Source of the DNA: an uncultured Bacteroidota bacterium
GTDB taxonomy: Bacteria; Bacteroidota; Bacteroidia; Bacteroidales; GWA2-32-17
Assembly: GCA_903872185.1 (NCBI GenBank)
Contig: CAIQJL010000270.1
Location: forward strand, 1 to 32,854
Direction of reading: 5' to 3'
DNA length: 32,854 bases
Under the pieces are notes generated by a model. The model worked only from the letters and a program-made list of their open reading frames with translations. It ran no database searches and was not told the DNA's origin. Below, in pieces: positions 9,162 through 17,192 of the stretch. The stretch's first letter is position 1. Each line of letters starts with the position of its first letter. A program made the position numbers and the translations under genes.

Positions 9162-10988
9162 ATGAGGAAGAATTTGAGGTGGGCTTTTTGTTTTTTGATT
9201 ATTGTTATTTCAATTGAAAGCTGCAAGGATACACACACGCACGACTATATTTCAGCTGATTGTAAAGACTTATTTGATTCAAATAAATATTCTGAGATTT
9301 TAAAAAATAATTTTATTAACTCATCTGATTCTGCATCAATATGTTTTACTGAACTAAATAATTTCGATACTTTAAAAATATTTTATTCTAAAAGAAATTA
9401 TAAATCAGTATGGTTTTCTGAAAGCATTGATTTCAAAATTGTTGATTCTATTTTAAATTTCTTCAATAATTCATATACCCATGGTTTAAAAACCAACTGG
9501 TATTACGGAGATGTCATTTTATCAAAAATAGAAAAATTAAAATCTGTAAAAATAAATTGCGATAGTATTTATCAGTTATTAAGCGAAATAGATATACTCT
9601 TATCGAATGCATTGATTGATTATTCTAATCATTTAAATCATGGTTTTTTTAATCCCCTTGAAAATTACGATAAATGTTACTTTCTATCACTTAATAAAAG
9701 AGATTCATCACAATTCAATAAAATTTTTAATCCCGATTCAGTTTTAACTTATTTAAATACAATTCAACCAAATGGAACAGATTATAAAAAACTTCAAAGT
9801 CAGTATATAAAATTATTAAATTTAAAATGGGATAGTATTCCTCCCGCAGATACTCCTAAAATATGTATTGGCGACTCAAATAAAGTCTTAAAGTATATAG
9901 CTAACAGGTTAATTGTTACGAAAGAATTGGATAGCACTTTTACAAATTCTAGTTTTAATATTTACGATACTACTCTTAAAAAAGCAATTATCCGTTTTCA
10001 AAGCGAGCATGGTTTATTACCTGATGGCGTAATTGGAAAAAATACGATTGTGCAAATGAATATTTCAGCAAAAGATAGAGCTATTCAGATTGCAGTAAAT
10101 TTAGAGAGATTAAGATGGAACAGTTTTAATTATCCGGCAAAGCATTTAAAAATTAATATCCCTGAATTTATGTTATACTCCTATAATGCCGATACTTTTA
10201 AGTTGGCATTAAAAGTTTGCTGTGGCGAAAAAAAGCCTGGTAACTATAACGAAAGGATGAAAAAGTATATTAAAACTCATAAAATTCAAGATAGACCACC
10301 AAACCATGAGACACCAATATTTCAATCAAAAATTTCACATCTAGTATTGAATCCAGATTGGCTTGTACCAACAAATATTGTTCAAAAAGAATTGTATTAT
10401 AACTTTATTAAAGATCCTTTTTATTTAAGAGACCACGAATACAAGGTTTACAGAGACAATATTGAAGTAAATCCTGACAGTATTAATTGGAAAAAATACG
10501 ATCCTAATCACATACCATTTAGAATTAAACAAAATCCAGGAGAAATAAATGCTTTAGGGAAAATTAAATTCGTTTTCTTTAATCCTTATGATGTATTTTT
10601 ACACGATACTCCTACTAAAAATGCTTTCGAAAGAGCATATAGAGCAGTTAGTCACGGCTGCATAAGAGTTGAAGAACCATTAAAATTAGTAAAGCTATTA
10701 TTAGATGACAAGAAATGGGAGCTAGATGATATTAGAATGGCTATAGGCCTTGAACCTGAAGATAAAAAAGATAAAAAGAAGTTCAAAAAAAGAATGGAAG
10801 ATTTTAAAGAATGGAAAGAGCTTGAAGAAAAAGACAGCGTTAAGCTTGAAACAAAAACGATTTTCTTCAAAAAACAAATTCCAATAGTTATAAATTACTT
10901 TACCGCTTTTATTGATACCAATGGTTTCCTTCAATTCAGGGACGACCTATACAAAAGAGACTTACAAATAATAAATTTATTAAAATAG
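9162..10988 (+). CDS. L,D-transpeptidase lipoprotein (YcbB/LdtD-like, YkuD domain)
   Basis: A 608-residue protein close in length to E. coli LdtD (615). The N-terminal signal ends in a lipobox-like SIESC with Cys21, suggesting a lipoprotein facing the periplasm. A scaffold region (about 40-240) precedes a peptidoglycan-binding domain (about 265-300; AIIRFQSEHGLLPDGVIGKN) and a YkuD catalytic domain (about 335-530). The active-site motif SHGCIRVEEP gives His498 and Cys500. These enzymes make 3-3 cross-links between meso-diaminopimelate residues of peptidoglycan. The lysine-rich tail after the catalytic domain is ordinary for Bacteroidota members. Two copies of the self-complementary decamer AATAATTATT (9122-9131 and 9147-9156) lie directly upstream of the ATG, but I see no TAnnTTTG element. 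The gene stands alone. Confidence 0.93.
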   Translation: MRKNLRWAFCFLIIVISIESCKDTHTHDYISADCKDLFDSNKYSEILKNNFINSSDSASICFTELNNFDTLKIFYSKRNYKSVWFSESIDFKIVDSILNFFNNSYTHGLKTNWYYGDVILSKIEKLKSVKINCDSIYQLLSEIDILLSNALIDYSNHLNHGFFNPLENYDKCYFLSLNKRDSSQFNKIFNPDSVLTYLNTIQPNGTDYKKLQSQYIKLLNLKWDSIPPADTPKICIGDSNKVLKYIANRLIVTKELDSTFTNSSFNIYDTTLKKAIIRFQSEHGLLPDGVIGKNTIVQMNISAKDRAIQIAVNLERLRWNSFNYPAKHLKINIPEFMLYSYNADTFKLALKVCCGEKKPGNYNERMKKYIKTHKIQDRPPNHETPIFQSKISHLVLNPDWLVPTNIVQKELYYNFIKDPFYLRDHEYKVYRDNIEVNPDSINWKKYDPNHIPFRIKQNPGEINALGKIKFVFFNPYDVFLHDTPTKNAFERAYRAVSHGCIRVEEPLKLVKLLLDDKKWELDDIRMAIGLEPEDKKDKKKFKKRMEDFKEWKELEEKDSVKLETKTIFFKKQIPIVINYFTAFIDTNGFLQFRDDLYKRDLQIINLLK

Positions 10989-10999
10989 TGATTATTTTT

Positions 11000-11031
11000 T
11001 TTGGTAATTAATTTTTATTGAATTAAATTTG
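11000..11031 (+). promoter_or_regulatory. Complete Bacteroidota promoter (TTTG - 20 nt - TAAATTTG)
   Basis: TTTG at 11000-11003 and TAAATTTG at 11024-11031 are separated by 20 nt, matching both consensus elements and the preferred spacing of the Bacteroidota housekeeping sigma factor. The hydrolase ATG follows 41 bp after the -7 box. Confidence 0.8.
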
Positions 11032-11072
11032 AACTTTCGAATAACTTGTTCAATAAATAAATTCAACCAACT

Positions 11073-12260
11073 ATGAAAAAAACTATTTTACTAATTTTAA
11101 GTGTAATTATTTGGGGAAATATATTTGCTCAAATAGATCCTTTAAATTCTCCCTATTCACAAAATGGAACATATTCTGTTGTAATGGATTCTGTTATGAA
11201 TTCGCAGCCAACAGATATGCTTATTTTCAGACCTTCATCTAATGTTGATGGGCCATTTCCAACTTTACTTTTTCAACCAGGCGCAAACGGAACAGGAACG
11301 AGCTATATTAATAAACATAGCTATGATTTGTACTGGTCACATTTGGCATCATATGGTTACGTAATATTTATAATTAATAATACATCTGGTGGCCCAAACG
11401 GAACACTTTTCACAACTGCACATGACTGGATTAAAACTAATACAAATAATACATCAAGCTGGATGCACTCATATGTTGATTTAGGTAGGTTTATTGTTGC
11501 AGGTCACTCCAATGGAGGCATGAATGCTACTGATATTATAATAAACAGACCATCAGAAATAAAAGGAATTATTTATATGGCATCATATCCAAACCCTGGA
11601 ATGCTTGGTTTTGGCGCTCAAAATGTAAGTACTTATAATGGAAAAGTGCTTATTCTTAATGGTGACGAAGACGATACTTCTGCACCTTTAGTTGGAACAA
11701 CAAACGCAGTTGCATTAACTGCATATCAAACTCGCTTTAGCGCAGTTTCATGTAAATCAAGAGTGCTGTTTACTGGAATTGGGCACGGTGGATTTGGAGA
11801 TTATAATAATCCTTCTCAACCAGTTGGTACAATTGGTAGAAATAAAGCTACCGCTTCAATAAGACATTATATTGTAAGCTTTTTAAATTCACAATTTAAA
11901 TATAATCAATCAAGCTTTAATAATTTTAATAGCTTAGTTTTAAGACCAACATCTGTTTCTGAATTTGAAAATACTTGCAGTACCGTTACTAGTGAAGATG
12001 TAATAGAATTAAATAATTCAAATGAATTAACTGTTTTTCCAGTTCCTGCAAAAAATAATATAAATGTAAATTTAAACAACGTACAAACAGGAAGAATTTT
12101 AATTTATAATAGTATCGGAATTGCAATGTTTAAAGGCAATATAAATAATAATTCAAAAGTTAATATAAACACTGAATCATTTCCCTCTGGCATTTATATT
12201 ATTTGTTTTGAAGGTGAGGATGGAAGTAAACTAATTCAAAAATTTATTTTAGAAAATTAG
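11073..12260 (+). CDS. Secreted alpha/beta hydrolase (cutinase/chlorophyllase-like) with T9SS sorting domain
   Basis: A 395-residue exported enzyme. Signal peptide to about residue 20 (WGNIFAQ), catalytic domain to about 290, then a linker and a T9SS type A sorting domain (TVFPVPAKNNINV ... FPSGIYIICF ... FILEN). The likely catalytic set is Ser146 in AGHSNGGM, an acid in the LNGDEDDTSAP segment (198-201), and His238 in TGIGHGGFG; FQPGANGTG around 67-75 fits an oxyanion turn. The arrangement resembles cutinase/PETase-like and chlorophyllase-type esterases. Substrate cannot be read. It has its own complete promoter and a strong bidirectional terminator just after the stop. It is a distant counterpart of the hydrolase at 30-1214 (both place the serine at 146) but the sequences are clearly different. 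Confidence 0.87.
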   Translation: MKKTILLILSVIIWGNIFAQIDPLNSPYSQNGTYSVVMDSVMNSQPTDMLIFRPSSNVDGPFPTLLFQPGANGTGTSYINKHSYDLYWSHLASYGYVIFIINNTSGGPNGTLFTTAHDWIKTNTNNTSSWMHSYVDLGRFIVAGHSNGGMNATDIIINRPSEIKGIIYMASYPNPGMLGFGAQNVSTYNGKVLILNGDEDDTSAPLVGTTNAVALTAYQTRFSAVSCKSRVLFTGIGHGGFGDYNNPSQPVGTIGRNKATASIRHYIVSFLNSQFKYNQSSFNNFNSLVLRPTSVSEFENTCSTVTSEDVIELNNSNELTVFPVPAKNNINVNLNNVQTGRILIYNSIGIAMFKGNINNNSKVNINTESFPSGIYIICFEGEDGSKLIQKFILEN

Positions 12261-12280
12261 ACTACAATCGGCTGTAAAAT

Positions 12281-12309
12281 AAAAAATCCCGAAATATTCG
12301 GGATTTTTT
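12281..12309. terminator. Bidirectional intrinsic terminator between convergent genes
   Basis: A perfect 13-bp stem (AAAAAATCCCGAA / TTCGGGATTTTTT) with a 3-nt loop, A tract on one side and T tract on the other. It sits between the stops of the hydrolase (12260, + strand) and the T9SS protein (12325, - strand), so it can terminate both. Confidence 0.93.
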
Positions 12310-12324
12310 ATTTTACTAATTTTA

Positions 12325-13236
12325 TTATTCAACAGATATTTTTTGTGTAAATTTTTCTTTTCCAGATTGAATTTGAATAAAATACATACCCTTTTTTAAA
12401 TCGCGGATATTTAAACTACTTATTTCAATTCCTTTTGGAAGAGTAAACTCTTTTACTTTTTGACCAACAAGACTAAACATAGATACTGTTGTTTCAAATT
12501 TAGATTCATAACTAAACTGAATATTAACTATATCGTTAGCAGGATTTGGAAAAATATTCACATCTTTTTGTAAATAATATTTAGTTAATCCTAATGTGCC
12601 ACCTTCAATAGTTAATTCATCAACTTTTAAAATACTTCCAGTAACTGCAGCAGTAGGGCTTGATGATACTAATAAAATTTGTAAAGTATCAGGATATTCG
12701 GTAAGTGACAAATAAGTGAAGTTTGCTTGAAAAGCTGTCCATGTTGACACAGTAGCAACATTAGTAAATTGAGCATAACCAATAGTATCAAGAGAACTTG
12801 GAACTGTAGTTGTATTTCTTTTTAGAAGAACTGCAGCTAAAAAACAATTGTCTGTAGCAGAAGGAGTATATTTATAATATCCTTTAAAAACAGCTGGTCT
12901 TTGATTAAATGGTGTGCCACCATTAATTGCAATTGGAGGCGTACTAGTCATATTAACTGAAATAGTACCATTTGTTAATATACCAGGAACCGAGTATCCA
13001 AGTGCTAATTTTGTTTCTAATTTTGCTGAATTTAAACCTGAATATACATCAACAGTTTCTTTTGTAACAACTGGAGGAGAAAAAAATCCTGCTAATGTTG
13101 CATTTGGAGTAGACCACCCTGTAGGATCAGCACCAGTTGCAGTTCCCCATGTTTCAAAACCACTATTGGTAATATACTGTGCATTAATAAATGTACAAAA
13201 AGCAGTAAATGCAATTAATAGTACAAAATGTTTCAT
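12325..13236 (-). CDS. T9SS-secreted protein with N-terminal beta-sandwich-like domain, unknown function
   Basis: A 303-residue protein with a signal peptide (MKHFVLLIAFTAFCTFINAQ) and a C-terminal T9SS sorting domain (NIFPNPANDIVNIQF, SLVGQKV, LKKGMYFIQI). The middle (about 21-210) opens with ITNSGFETW and PTGWSTPN, then VYSGLNSAKLET, the pattern of carbohydrate-binding-like beta-sandwich (PCMD-type) domains in Bacteroidota secreted proteins. No catalytic motif is visible, so it may be a binding or surface protein. It shares the strong bidirectional terminator with the convergent hydrolase. The domain assignment is tentative; the secretion assignment is firm. Confidence 0.85.
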   Translation of the reverse strand: MKHFVLLIAFTAFCTFINAQYITNSGFETWGTATGADPTGWSTPNATLAGFFSPPVVTKETVDVYSGLNSAKLETKLALGYSVPGILTNGTISVNMTSTPPIAINGGTPFNQRPAVFKGYYKYTPSATDNCFLAAVLLKRNTTTVPSSLDTIGYAQFTNVATVSTWTAFQANFTYLSLTEYPDTLQILLVSSSPTAAVTGSILKVDELTIEGGTLGLTKYYLQKDVNIFPNPANDIVNIQFSYESKFETTVSMFSLVGQKVKEFTLPKGIEISSLNIRDLKKGMYFIQIQSGKEKFTQKISVE

Positions 13237-13281
13237 AATAATGTTTTTTTAGTTTGAATTTTTAAAAGTATAGAGAAATTT

Positions 13282-13941
13282 TTAATTTAACAACTCATTT
13301 TGCTTGTTTTCATCAACAGGAACTTGCCAGTCTACATTTAAATCATCCTCACTATCGTCATGTATTACAATTTCTGGCTCAATTGAGCTTTCTTTCCTAA
13401 AATAAATTGCCAGAATTATTCCTGCAATCATTCCTAGTAAATGCGATTCCCAGGACACTTTTGGATCTAAAGGTAAAACTCCCCAAATCATACTACCATA
13501 TAAAAACACTATTAATAATGAAATGGCTAAAAGTCTAATACTTCTTAAAATTACACCACTGGTAAAAATAAAACTGGCTAAACCATAAACTATTCCGCTT
13601 GCTCCAATATGATATGCAGGTCTTCCACCAAACCAAACCCAAATGCCAGTCATTATATAAATTAAAAAGAAAACTTTATATGAAACTTTTGAATAAAAAT
13701 AAAAAAGTGCTGTTCCAAGAACCAGTAATGGAAGTGAGTTTGCAATTAAGTGATCAATATTTCCATGAATTAAAGGAGATGTAATTATTCCAATTATACC
13801 TTTAATTTTTAATGGATATAATCCAAAGCCAGAAAAGTCTTCATTTAGAATTATTTCTGAAATTTTAATTAGCCAAAGAGCACCAACAAATAGTATAGGA
13901 AAAAAAATACTTAAAAGAAATTTTTTCTTCTCGAAATTCAT
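13282..13941 (-). CDS. Rhomboid-family intramembrane serine protease
   Basis: A 219-residue membrane protein with about six hydrophobic helices. The rhomboid hallmarks are all present: the loop motif HGNIDHLIAN (59-68), the catalytic serine Ser115 in GASGIVYG, and the catalytic His167 in SHLLGMIAG. A short acidic cytoplasmic tail follows the last helix (about 180-219). These proteases cut transmembrane substrates within the bilayer; the substrate is unknown. The gene is divergent from the PBP4-type carboxypeptidase. Its ATG (13941-13939) abuts that gene's -7 element, so the start of this gene and the partner's promoter share sequence. Confidence 0.93.
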   Translation of the reverse strand: MNFEKKKFLLSIFFPILFVGALWLIKISEIILNEDFSGFGLYPLKIKGIIGIITSPLIHGNIDHLIANSLPLLVLGTALFYFYSKVSYKVFFLIYIMTGIWVWFGGRPAYHIGASGIVYGLASFIFTSGVILRSIRLLAISLLIVFLYGSMIWGVLPLDPKVSWESHLLGMIAGIILAIYFRKESSIEPEIVIHDDSEDDLNVDWQVPVDENKQNELLN

Positions 13942-13945
13942 ATCT

Positions 13946-13953
13946 TAGCTTTG
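13946..13953 (+). promoter_or_regulatory. Bacteroidota -7 element (TAGCTTTG) that decides the dacB start
   Basis: TAGCTTTG matches TAnnTTTG and overlaps the TTG (13951) chosen by the ORF track, so transcription should begin after that codon. This supports the ATG at 13999 as the true start. The -33 region would fall inside the rhomboid coding sequence and has no TTTG match. Confidence 0.65.
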
Positions 13954-13998
13954 TTGCAAATTACTAAAAGCCCGGTGTTAAAAAAAATAAATTTTAGA

Positions 13999-15474
13999 AT
14001 GTATAAAACAGCTTTTTTTTTATTTATTTCATTTATTTTAAATAATGTTATTTATGCTCAAAAAGCTATAAATGAGCAAAAAACAGACTTCAATAAAGCT
14101 ATAAAAGAATTTATTTTAGATTCTGATTTATTAAACTCATCAATTAGCTTTTATGCTATAGATTTAAATACCGACGAAGAAATTGGTAAAATTAATCCGG
14201 AATTGAGACTTTCTCCGGCTTCAACAATGAAATTATTTACAACCGCAGCTGCACTTGAAATTCTTGGCGAAGAAAAAACATTTAAAACAAAAATAGGATA
14301 TAGTGGAGCTATTAATGAAAGTGGCTTTTTAAATGGAAATATTATAATTAAAGGAGGTGGCGATCCTTGTTTTATGAGTCATAATTTTAATTCAACTTAC
14401 TATAATCCTGAAATTTTATCAAAGATTATATCTGAAATTATAAAGTCCGGAATTAAAAAAATCAACGGATCAATAGTAGGAAATGCAAGTTATTACTCTG
14501 ATAATTCGGCGCCATCAACATGGATTTTAGCTGATGTTGCAAATTATTATGGTGCATCCCCATCGGCTCTTTCAATTTTAGATAATGAATATAAACTATT
14601 TTTTAATACCGGGTTAAAATCAAATGACAGTACCTTTATTATTAAAAAGGAACCCGAAATTCCATTTATGGAATTAGAGAATATTGTAAAAACTGATAAC
14701 GTTTCTGGTGATCAATCAATAATATATGGAGGTCAGTTTGACAATTACAGAATTGCAACAGGAAAGCTACCAATAAATAAAACAAATTTTGAAGTAAAAG
14801 GATCTACCTCAAATCCCCCATTGTTAGCAGCCGAACTATTAAAAAAAGAATTAACAAAAAACGGGATAATTGTTATGGATTCTTCAATTGCAGTGCCTGG
14901 GCTAAAATTTCAAAAAATAATTAATGAAGATTACAAATACATTTATGAAATAGAATCGCCAAGATTAAAAGATATTATTTATTATACTAATATTAAAAGC
15001 ATAAACCTTTATGCTGAACATTTGTTACGACAGATTGGTGTTACTAAAAATGGAAATGGAAGTAATGCCTCAGGCATCGATGAAATAAATAATTTCTGGT
15101 TAAAAACAACTGGCAAATTGTTAATGTATGATGGGAGTGGGCTTTCACGTTTTAATGCAGTATCTGCAAAACAATTAGTTCAAGTGTTAAGTTATATGAA
15201 AAAGACTAGTAAGAATTTCAATTCCTTTTATAATTCACTTCCGGTAGCCTCAAGAAGTGGAAGTTTAAGTGGAATGTTTTCTGGTAGTTTTGCAGAAAAC
15301 AACATGCGTGCAAAAAGTGGCTATATGACTGGCGTTAGGAGTTATGCCGGTTATGTTAAAACAAAATCCTCAAAAGAAATAGCTTTTGCAATAATTATAA
15401 ATAATTATTCGTCAAGCCCTTCGGTAGTAAAGAGCAAAATAGAGCAATTTTTGATACAACTTTCTAACAATTAA
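13999..15474 (+). CDS. dacB: D-alanyl-D-alanine carboxypeptidase/endopeptidase, PBP4 type (peptidase S13)
   Basis: A 491-residue exported penicillin-binding protein starting at the ATG 48 bases inside the ORF-track entry; the signal peptide is then MYKTAFFLFISFILNNVIYA. The three active-site motifs are in order: SxxK as STMK (Ser75, Lys78), SxN as SIN in TNIKSINLYAEHLLR, and KTG as KSG in RAKSGYMTG. A long insertion between the first two motifs (about residues 105-300) is characteristic of class C PBP4 proteins. The enzyme trims the terminal D-Ala of stem peptides and cleaves 4-3 cross-links, complementing the nearby L,D-transpeptidase. It is divergent from the rhomboid gene and followed by a MORN-repeat lipoprotein gene 49 bases later. 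Confidence 0.94.
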   Translation: MYKTAFFLFISFILNNVIYAQKAINEQKTDFNKAIKEFILDSDLLNSSISFYAIDLNTDEEIGKINPELRLSPASTMKLFTTAAALEILGEEKTFKTKIGYSGAINESGFLNGNIIIKGGGDPCFMSHNFNSTYYNPEILSKIISEIIKSGIKKINGSIVGNASYYSDNSAPSTWILADVANYYGASPSALSILDNEYKLFFNTGLKSNDSTFIIKKEPEIPFMELENIVKTDNVSGDQSIIYGGQFDNYRIATGKLPINKTNFEVKGSTSNPPLLAAELLKKELTKNGIIVMDSSIAVPGLKFQKIINEDYKYIYEIESPRLKDIIYYTNIKSINLYAEHLLRQIGVTKNGNGSNASGIDEINNFWLKTTGKLLMYDGSGLSRFNAVSAKQLVQVLSYMKKTSKNFNSFYNSLPVASRSGSLSGMFSGSFAENNMRAKSGYMTGVRSYAGYVKTKSSKEIAFAIIINNYSSSPSVVKSKIEQFLIQLSNN

Positions 15475-15523
15475 TCCGTATAAGTGAGTAAAAAATTATA
15501 AATTTCTTCTATAACCCTTATTT

Positions 15524-16597
15524 ATGGGGATTAAAATTAATAAGTTAGTTTGTTTTTATATAATAACAATTCCAATTGTTTTAACGACGTTTTATTCTTG
15601 TACCAATTCATGTGATTGCTCCAAATTAACAGATAGAAAAGGAATAATGTATTTGGCTGGTGATCCAGTTCCATATACTGGTGAATGTAACGAAGATTTT
15701 TCGGGTGTTAAAAAAACTTACTTTTATAAAAAAGGAAGACTTCATGGATATTATTCAGTATGGAATGAAAAAGGACAAAAATTAGTGGAAACAAAATATG
15801 ATGATGGTGAAAAAACAGGCATAGCAAAAATATTTGATAACAATGGGAAATTAATTTTATTAGAATCATTTGAAAACGGAAAGAAAAATGGAATAGTAAA
15901 AGAATGGTTTAGTGATGGGAACATTAAACATGTTGAAAACTATAGCAATAATGTTCCAAATGGACAGGAATTATTTTATTATGACAACGGTAAAAAGAAG
16001 GAACAGAAATTTTTCAAAGATGGATTAGCTCATGGTGACTGGGTAATTTGGTACGAAAACGGAAATAAAAGAACAGAAGGAAAATATAAAGAAGGATTAG
16101 AACATGGTACATGGATTACCTGGTATGAAAACGGAAAACCAGAGAAAAAAGAAAAGTACAATGAAGGTAGACCTGAAGGAAAATTTGAAACATGGTATGA
16201 AAACGGGCAGGTTGAAACCTCTGGTAATTTTATTAATGGATATGAAGATGGACTTTGGGTTATATGGTATGAGAACGGACAAAAAAAACGTCAGGGAATT
16301 ATTAAAAATGGTAGCGAGCAAGGCTTATGGGTTTCGTGGTATCCTAGCGGACAAAAAATGAACCAAGAAACTTTTGTTGATGGTAGAGAAAATGGATTAT
16401 CTACAGCCTGGTATGAAAGCGGACAGAAAAAATCTGAAATAAATTATATCTCTGGAATCTTTAATGGCGAAATTACTAAGTGGAAAGAAAATGGCGAAGT
16501 TATAATGAAAGGAATATATGAAAATGGTGATCTTAAAAACCTTTTAATAGACAAAACCGATTCAATCAGAGGAAATAAACATATTCCTGTTTTCTAG
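15524..16597 (+). CDS. YwqK/MORN-repeat lipoprotein
   Basis: A 357-residue protein whose signal ends at a lipobox-like FYSC (Cys26), suggesting a lipoprotein. From about residue 60 to 340 it is a tandem array of roughly eleven to twelve units of about 23 residues. Each reads like W-YENG-K-x-x-G-x-Y-x-x-G-x-x-x-G, for example WVIWYENGNKRTEGKYKEG and WYENGQVETSGNFINGYEDG. This is the MORN/YwqK repeat, which folds into a continuous beta-hairpin ribbon. YwqK was first named as the antitoxin partner of YwqJ in Bacillus, but in Bacteroidota such proteins are common with no toxin nearby, and none is seen here. Likely a surface or periplasmic binding scaffold. The repeats are diverged, not copy-identical. 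Confidence 0.85.
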   Translation: MGIKINKLVCFYIITIPIVLTTFYSCTNSCDCSKLTDRKGIMYLAGDPVPYTGECNEDFSGVKKTYFYKKGRLHGYYSVWNEKGQKLVETKYDDGEKTGIAKIFDNNGKLILLESFENGKKNGIVKEWFSDGNIKHVENYSNNVPNGQELFYYDNGKKKEQKFFKDGLAHGDWVIWYENGNKRTEGKYKEGLEHGTWITWYENGKPEKKEKYNEGRPEGKFETWYENGQVETSGNFINGYEDGLWVIWYENGQKKRQGIIKNGSEQGLWVSWYPSGQKMNQETFVDGRENGLSTAWYESGQKKSEINYISGIFNGEITKWKENGEVIMKGIYENGDLKNLLIDKTDSIRGNKHIPVF

Positions 16598-16656
16598 GTT
16601 ATGTAATTTTATAACAAATCACATAATAATATTTCAAAATATTTATTTGTACTTAA

Positions 16657-17067
16657 ATGATTTGGCAAAAAGAAATTTCATTACCTAAATTCTCGAGAGG
16701 TATTCATTTAATTACTGATATAATCACAGAAAACATTGAATCTTTTCCAGCCTCGGGGTTATTAAATATTTTTGTTAAACATACATCTGCAGCAATTATT
16801 ATAAATGAAAACGCAGACCCTTCGGTTAGAAAAGACCTGGATAATTTCACAAAGTATTTGATTCCCGATGAGTTCGAAAAGTTTACTCATATTTTTGAAG
16901 GAAAAGACGATATGTCGGCTCATATAAAATCTTCAATTTTCGGGCAATCCTTAACAATTCCAATAATTAATGGAAAATTAGGCTTAGGAACATGGCAGGG
17001 AATACAGTTTTGCGAGTTTAGAATAAATGGTGGTAATAGGAGAGTTGTTTTAACAATTTACAGTTAA
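16657..17067 (+). CDS. YjbQ family protein (UPF0047, secondary thiamine-phosphate synthase)
   Basis: A 136-residue cytoplasmic protein spanning the whole family length. Signatures: VKHTSAAIIINENADPSV (46-63), then HIFEGKDDMSAHIKSS (78-93) and LGLGTWQGIQFCEF (104-117). The family forms compact trimers with a conserved His/Asp-rich site. Some members have weak thiamine-phosphate synthase activity when overproduced, but the physiological role is unsettled. It starts at an ATG 60 bases after the MORN-repeat gene; a near-consensus TTTATTTG lies just upstream. Family identification is secure. Confidence 0.93.
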   Translation: MIWQKEISLPKFSRGIHLITDIITENIESFPASGLLNIFVKHTSAAIIINENADPSVRKDLDNFTKYLIPDEFEKFTHIFEGKDDMSAHIKSSIFGQSLTIPIINGKLGLGTWQGIQFCEFRINGGNRRVVLTIYS

Positions 17068-17071
17068 CCTT

Positions 17072-17181
17072 TTGTCATTCTGAGCCCTTCCTTCGTCAGG
17101 ATATACTCCGGGAAGAATCTAGATACATATGCAGATCATTCGCAGAGTTTATCCTAACGAAGGAAGGGCCCTATATGACAG
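17072..17181. repeat. Long imperfect inverted-repeat element (hairpin A)
   Basis: Two 37-nt arms (17072-17108 and 17145-17181) are reverse complements at 30 of 37 positions and enclose a 36-nt loop. The arms contain CCCTTCCTTCGT and its complement; the outer ends read TTGTCATTCTG and ATGACAG. The loop includes GGAAGAATCT. It lies between the yjbQ stop and the stop of the first YCF48-like gene, so it may also act as a terminator. The GC-richer content and end motif suggest a dispersed intergenic palindromic repeat. Confidence 0.75.
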
Positions 17182-17192
17182 ATGAAAAAAAG

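Noticed and set aside
10652-10934. Two minus-strand ORFs inside the L,D-transpeptidase gene
   Set aside because: They are antisense shadows of the catalytic domain and lysine-rich tail; composition follows the opposite strand.
13951-13998. N-terminal extension of dacB from the TTG at 13951
   Set aside because: The TTG overlaps the TAGCTTTG promoter element, and the ATG at 13999 gives a proper signal peptide.
16097-16361. ORFs on both strands inside the MORN-repeat gene
   Set aside because: The repetitive coding sequence keeps other frames open; no independent features.
15700-16520. DNA repeats in the MORN gene as a CRISPR or satellite array
   Set aside because: Units are diverged, in frame and of protein-repeat length (about 69 bp); no spacer-repeat structure.
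15524-16597. MORN/YwqK-repeat protein as antitoxin of a toxin-antitoxin pair
   Set aside because: No toxin-like gene is adjacent, and the protein carries an export signal.
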